A stretch of 7,873 bases of DNA from Actinomycetes bacterium (GTDB lineage Bacteria; Actinomycetota; Acidimicrobiia; Acidimicrobiales; CADCSY01). Shown piece after piece: positions 6,908-7,873 of the stretch. The translations under genes and the position numbers were made by a program. The first letter of the stretch is position 1. Every line of letters starts with the position of its first letter. Under the pieces are notes generated by a model. The model was not told where the DNA came from. It did no database searches and was given only the letters and a program-made list of their open reading frames with translations. Where the stretch lies: positions 1 to 7,873 of the forward strand of contig JAODBP010000161.1 in assembly GCA_025464025.1 (NCBI GenBank), written 5' to 3'.

Positions 6908-7440
6908 CAGCTGACCTTTCCTCTCACGGCACGCAGGCGGGGTGCCTGGCGCTCCAGCTTCGGCAGCGCGACCCGGCCGGTCCGCTGCAGCTCCACGATT
7001 CCATACGGTCGGAGCAGTTCCTCAAAGTCGTCGATCTTGGCCGGGTGGCCGTCGAGCGACACGGTGATCTCGTCGGGGCCGACGGCGAGGATCTTGCCCT
7101 CGAAGATCTGCACCAGCTCGAGGATCTGACCCCGCAGCTCGGCCGACGCCTTGACCGTGGCCAGGACCAGCTCGCGCTCGACCGCCTCGGCCGGGTGCAG
7201 CTCGCTGATCTTCACCACGTGGATGAGCTTGAACAGCTGCTTGGTGATCTGCTCGACCGAGTTGGACTCGACGTCGACCACGATGGTGATGCGGCTGAAC
7301 CGCTCGTCGTCGGTGGGGGCCACGGCCAGGCTGAAGATGTTGAAGCCCCGGCGGGCGAACAGGCTCGACACCCGGGCCAGCACGCCGGCCTTGTTCTCCA
7401 CCAGGACGCTGAGCGTGTGGTGGCGGTACTCATCCGTCAC
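6907..7440 (-). CDS. ilvN: Acetolactate synthase small (regulatory) subunit
   Basis: It activates the catalytic subunit IlvB and gives it feedback inhibition by valine. The 177 residues are slightly above the common 160-170. An N-terminal ACT domain (about 7-80) reads [20 protein letters not shown] then [15 protein letters not shown]. Gly19 and Asn34 correspond by alignment to E. coli IlvH Gly14 and Asn29, positions known to affect valine sensitivity, so feedback control is likely retained. The second domain (about 85-160) carries [33 protein letters not shown] and the [14 protein letters not shown] segment of the small-subunit family. A basic tail follows ([16 protein letters not shown]). 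The GTG at 7440 is chosen because it overlaps the ilvB stop (GTGA), has GGAAAGG 7 bases upstream and gives the usual [16 protein letters not shown] beginning. The frame is open upstream only as a shadow of ilvB. The stop shares a base with the ilvC start. Confidence 0.97.
   Translation of the reverse strand: MTDEYRHHTLSVLVENKAGVLARVSSLFARRGFNIFSLAVAPTDDERFSRITIVVDVESNSVEQITKQLFKLIHVVKISELHPAEAVERELVLATVKASAELRGQILELVQIFEGKILAVGPDEITVSLDGHPAKIDDFEELLRPYGIVELQRTGRVALPKLERQAPRLRAVRGKVS
6915..6922 (-). promoter_or_regulatory. Ribosome binding site of ilvC
   Basis: On the minus strand AGGAAAGG ends 7 bases before the ilvC ATG. It lies inside the last codons of ilvN and supports the ATG that overlaps the ilvN stop. 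The same GGAAAGG core at the same spacing precedes ilvN. Confidence 0.65.
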
Positions 7441-7873
7441 TGGATGGCCTTTCCGTGGTGTCCGTCCTGGAACGGCGGGACGAGCAGCTCGTCGTTGCTG
7501 GCCCCGGCCGGGACCATCGGGAACACCTTCTCGTTGGAGTCGGTGCGGAACTCGACCACGACCGGGCGGTCGTCGATCTCGTTGGCCTTGTCGATGGTGG
7601 GCTGGACCTCCTCGGGCGACTCGACGCGGAAGGCGACGCAGCCCATGGCCTCGGCCCACTTGACGTAGTCGGGCGTGTCCGGGGACAGGTAGACCTCGGA
7701 GTAGCGCTCGTCGTAGAACATCTCCTGCCACTGGCGAACCATGCCCAGGTAGGAGTTGTTGAGGATGGCGACCTTGACCGGGATCCGCTCGAGCGACGCC
7801 GTGGTCAGCTCCTGGGCCGTCATCTGGAAGCACCCGTCGCCGTCGACGGCCCAGACCATCTTGTCGGGGCGGC
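7437..7873 (-). CDS. ilvB: Acetolactate synthase large (catalytic) subunit, C-terminal part only
   Basis: Only about the last 145 residues are inside the window; the gene continues past the right edge. The enzyme condenses two pyruvates, or pyruvate with 2-oxobutyrate, using thiamine diphosphate, FAD and Mg2+. The visible part is the C-terminal ThDP-binding domain. It begins with RPDKMVWAVDGDGCFQMT, whose GDG opens the ThDP/Mg2+ motif, and the motif closes with ILNNSYLGMVRQWQEMFY. The Trp in RQWQ aligns with the residue where herbicide resistance mutations occur in plant and microbial enzymes. The C-terminus (FRTDSNEKVFPMVPAGASNDELL) is normal for the family. The apparent ATG at 7859 is internal, since the conserved RPDK lies upstream of it in frame. 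The TGA stop overlaps the ilvN GTG. Promoter and any attenuator lie outside the window. Confidence 0.96.
   Translation of the reverse strand, partial: RPDKMVWAVDGDGCFQMTAQELTTASLERIPVKVAILNNSYLGMVRQWQEMFYDERYSEVYLSPDTPDYVKWAEAMGCVAFRVESPEEVQPTIDKANEIDDRPVVVEFRTDSNEKVFPMVPAGASNDELLVPPFQDGHHGKAIQ
7448..7454 (-). promoter_or_regulatory. Ribosome binding site of ilvN
   Basis: GGAAAGG on the minus strand ends 7 bases before the GTG at 7440, inside the last codons of ilvB. It decides the GTG start over the longer open frame. Confidence 0.65.

Noticed and set aside
5969..7129. A 386-codon plus-strand open frame opposite ilvC and ilvN.
   Set aside because: It is antisense to two genes whose motifs are complete, and its composition is typical of a shadow frame.
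7857..7859. The ATG at 7859 as the start of a short separate gene.
   Set aside because: The conserved RPDK residues of acetolactate synthase lie just upstream in the same frame, so this Met is internal to ilvB.

Overview
The window is very GC-rich and densely coding, with G or C in most third codon positions. Several proteins have an actinobacterial look: the phosphoserine aminotransferase is of the mycobacterial type, SerA is the long form with an intervening domain plus an ACT domain, and ketol-acid reductoisomerase is the short class I form. I infer a high-GC actinomycete, possibly a deep-branching group such as Acidimicrobiia. The class-level placement is a guess from general resemblance. 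No phage, IS, CRISPR, tRNA or rRNA signals were seen.

Layout. Bases 1-1500 (minus) hold serA, cut by the left edge just before its stop. Bases 1604-2797 (minus) hold a class I aspartate-type aminotransferase. A divergent gap of only about 21 bp separates it from serC (2819-3952, plus). serC overlaps a membrane-anchored DUF4097-like protein (3952-4614, plus), which is followed after 10 bp by a Cys-type glutathione peroxidase (4625-5113, plus). A strong hairpin at about 5120-5166 lies between this plus-strand set and a convergent minus-strand operon. In transcription order that operon is ilvB (3' part only, entering from the right edge), ilvN, ilvC and two small paralogous genes of unknown function (5547-5879 and 5254-5550). 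All four junctions of the operon overlap by 1 or 4 bases.

How the genes fit together. SerA and SerC carry out the first two steps of serine synthesis from 3-phosphoglycerate. SerC and the aspartate-type aminotransferase are both PLP enzymes that work with the glutamate/2-oxoglutarate pair. IlvB, IlvN and IlvC provide the first two enzymes of valine/isoleucine synthesis, with IlvN as the feedback subunit. The window is therefore mainly a housekeeping amino-acid biosynthesis neighbourhood. Its less ordinary parts are the unknown paralogous pair fused translationally to the end of ilvBNC, the nearly spacer-free divergent aspC/serC start region, and several starts that look leaderless. I did not find evidence of a novel defence or mobile system. 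No stretch longer than about 140 bp lacks a gene.
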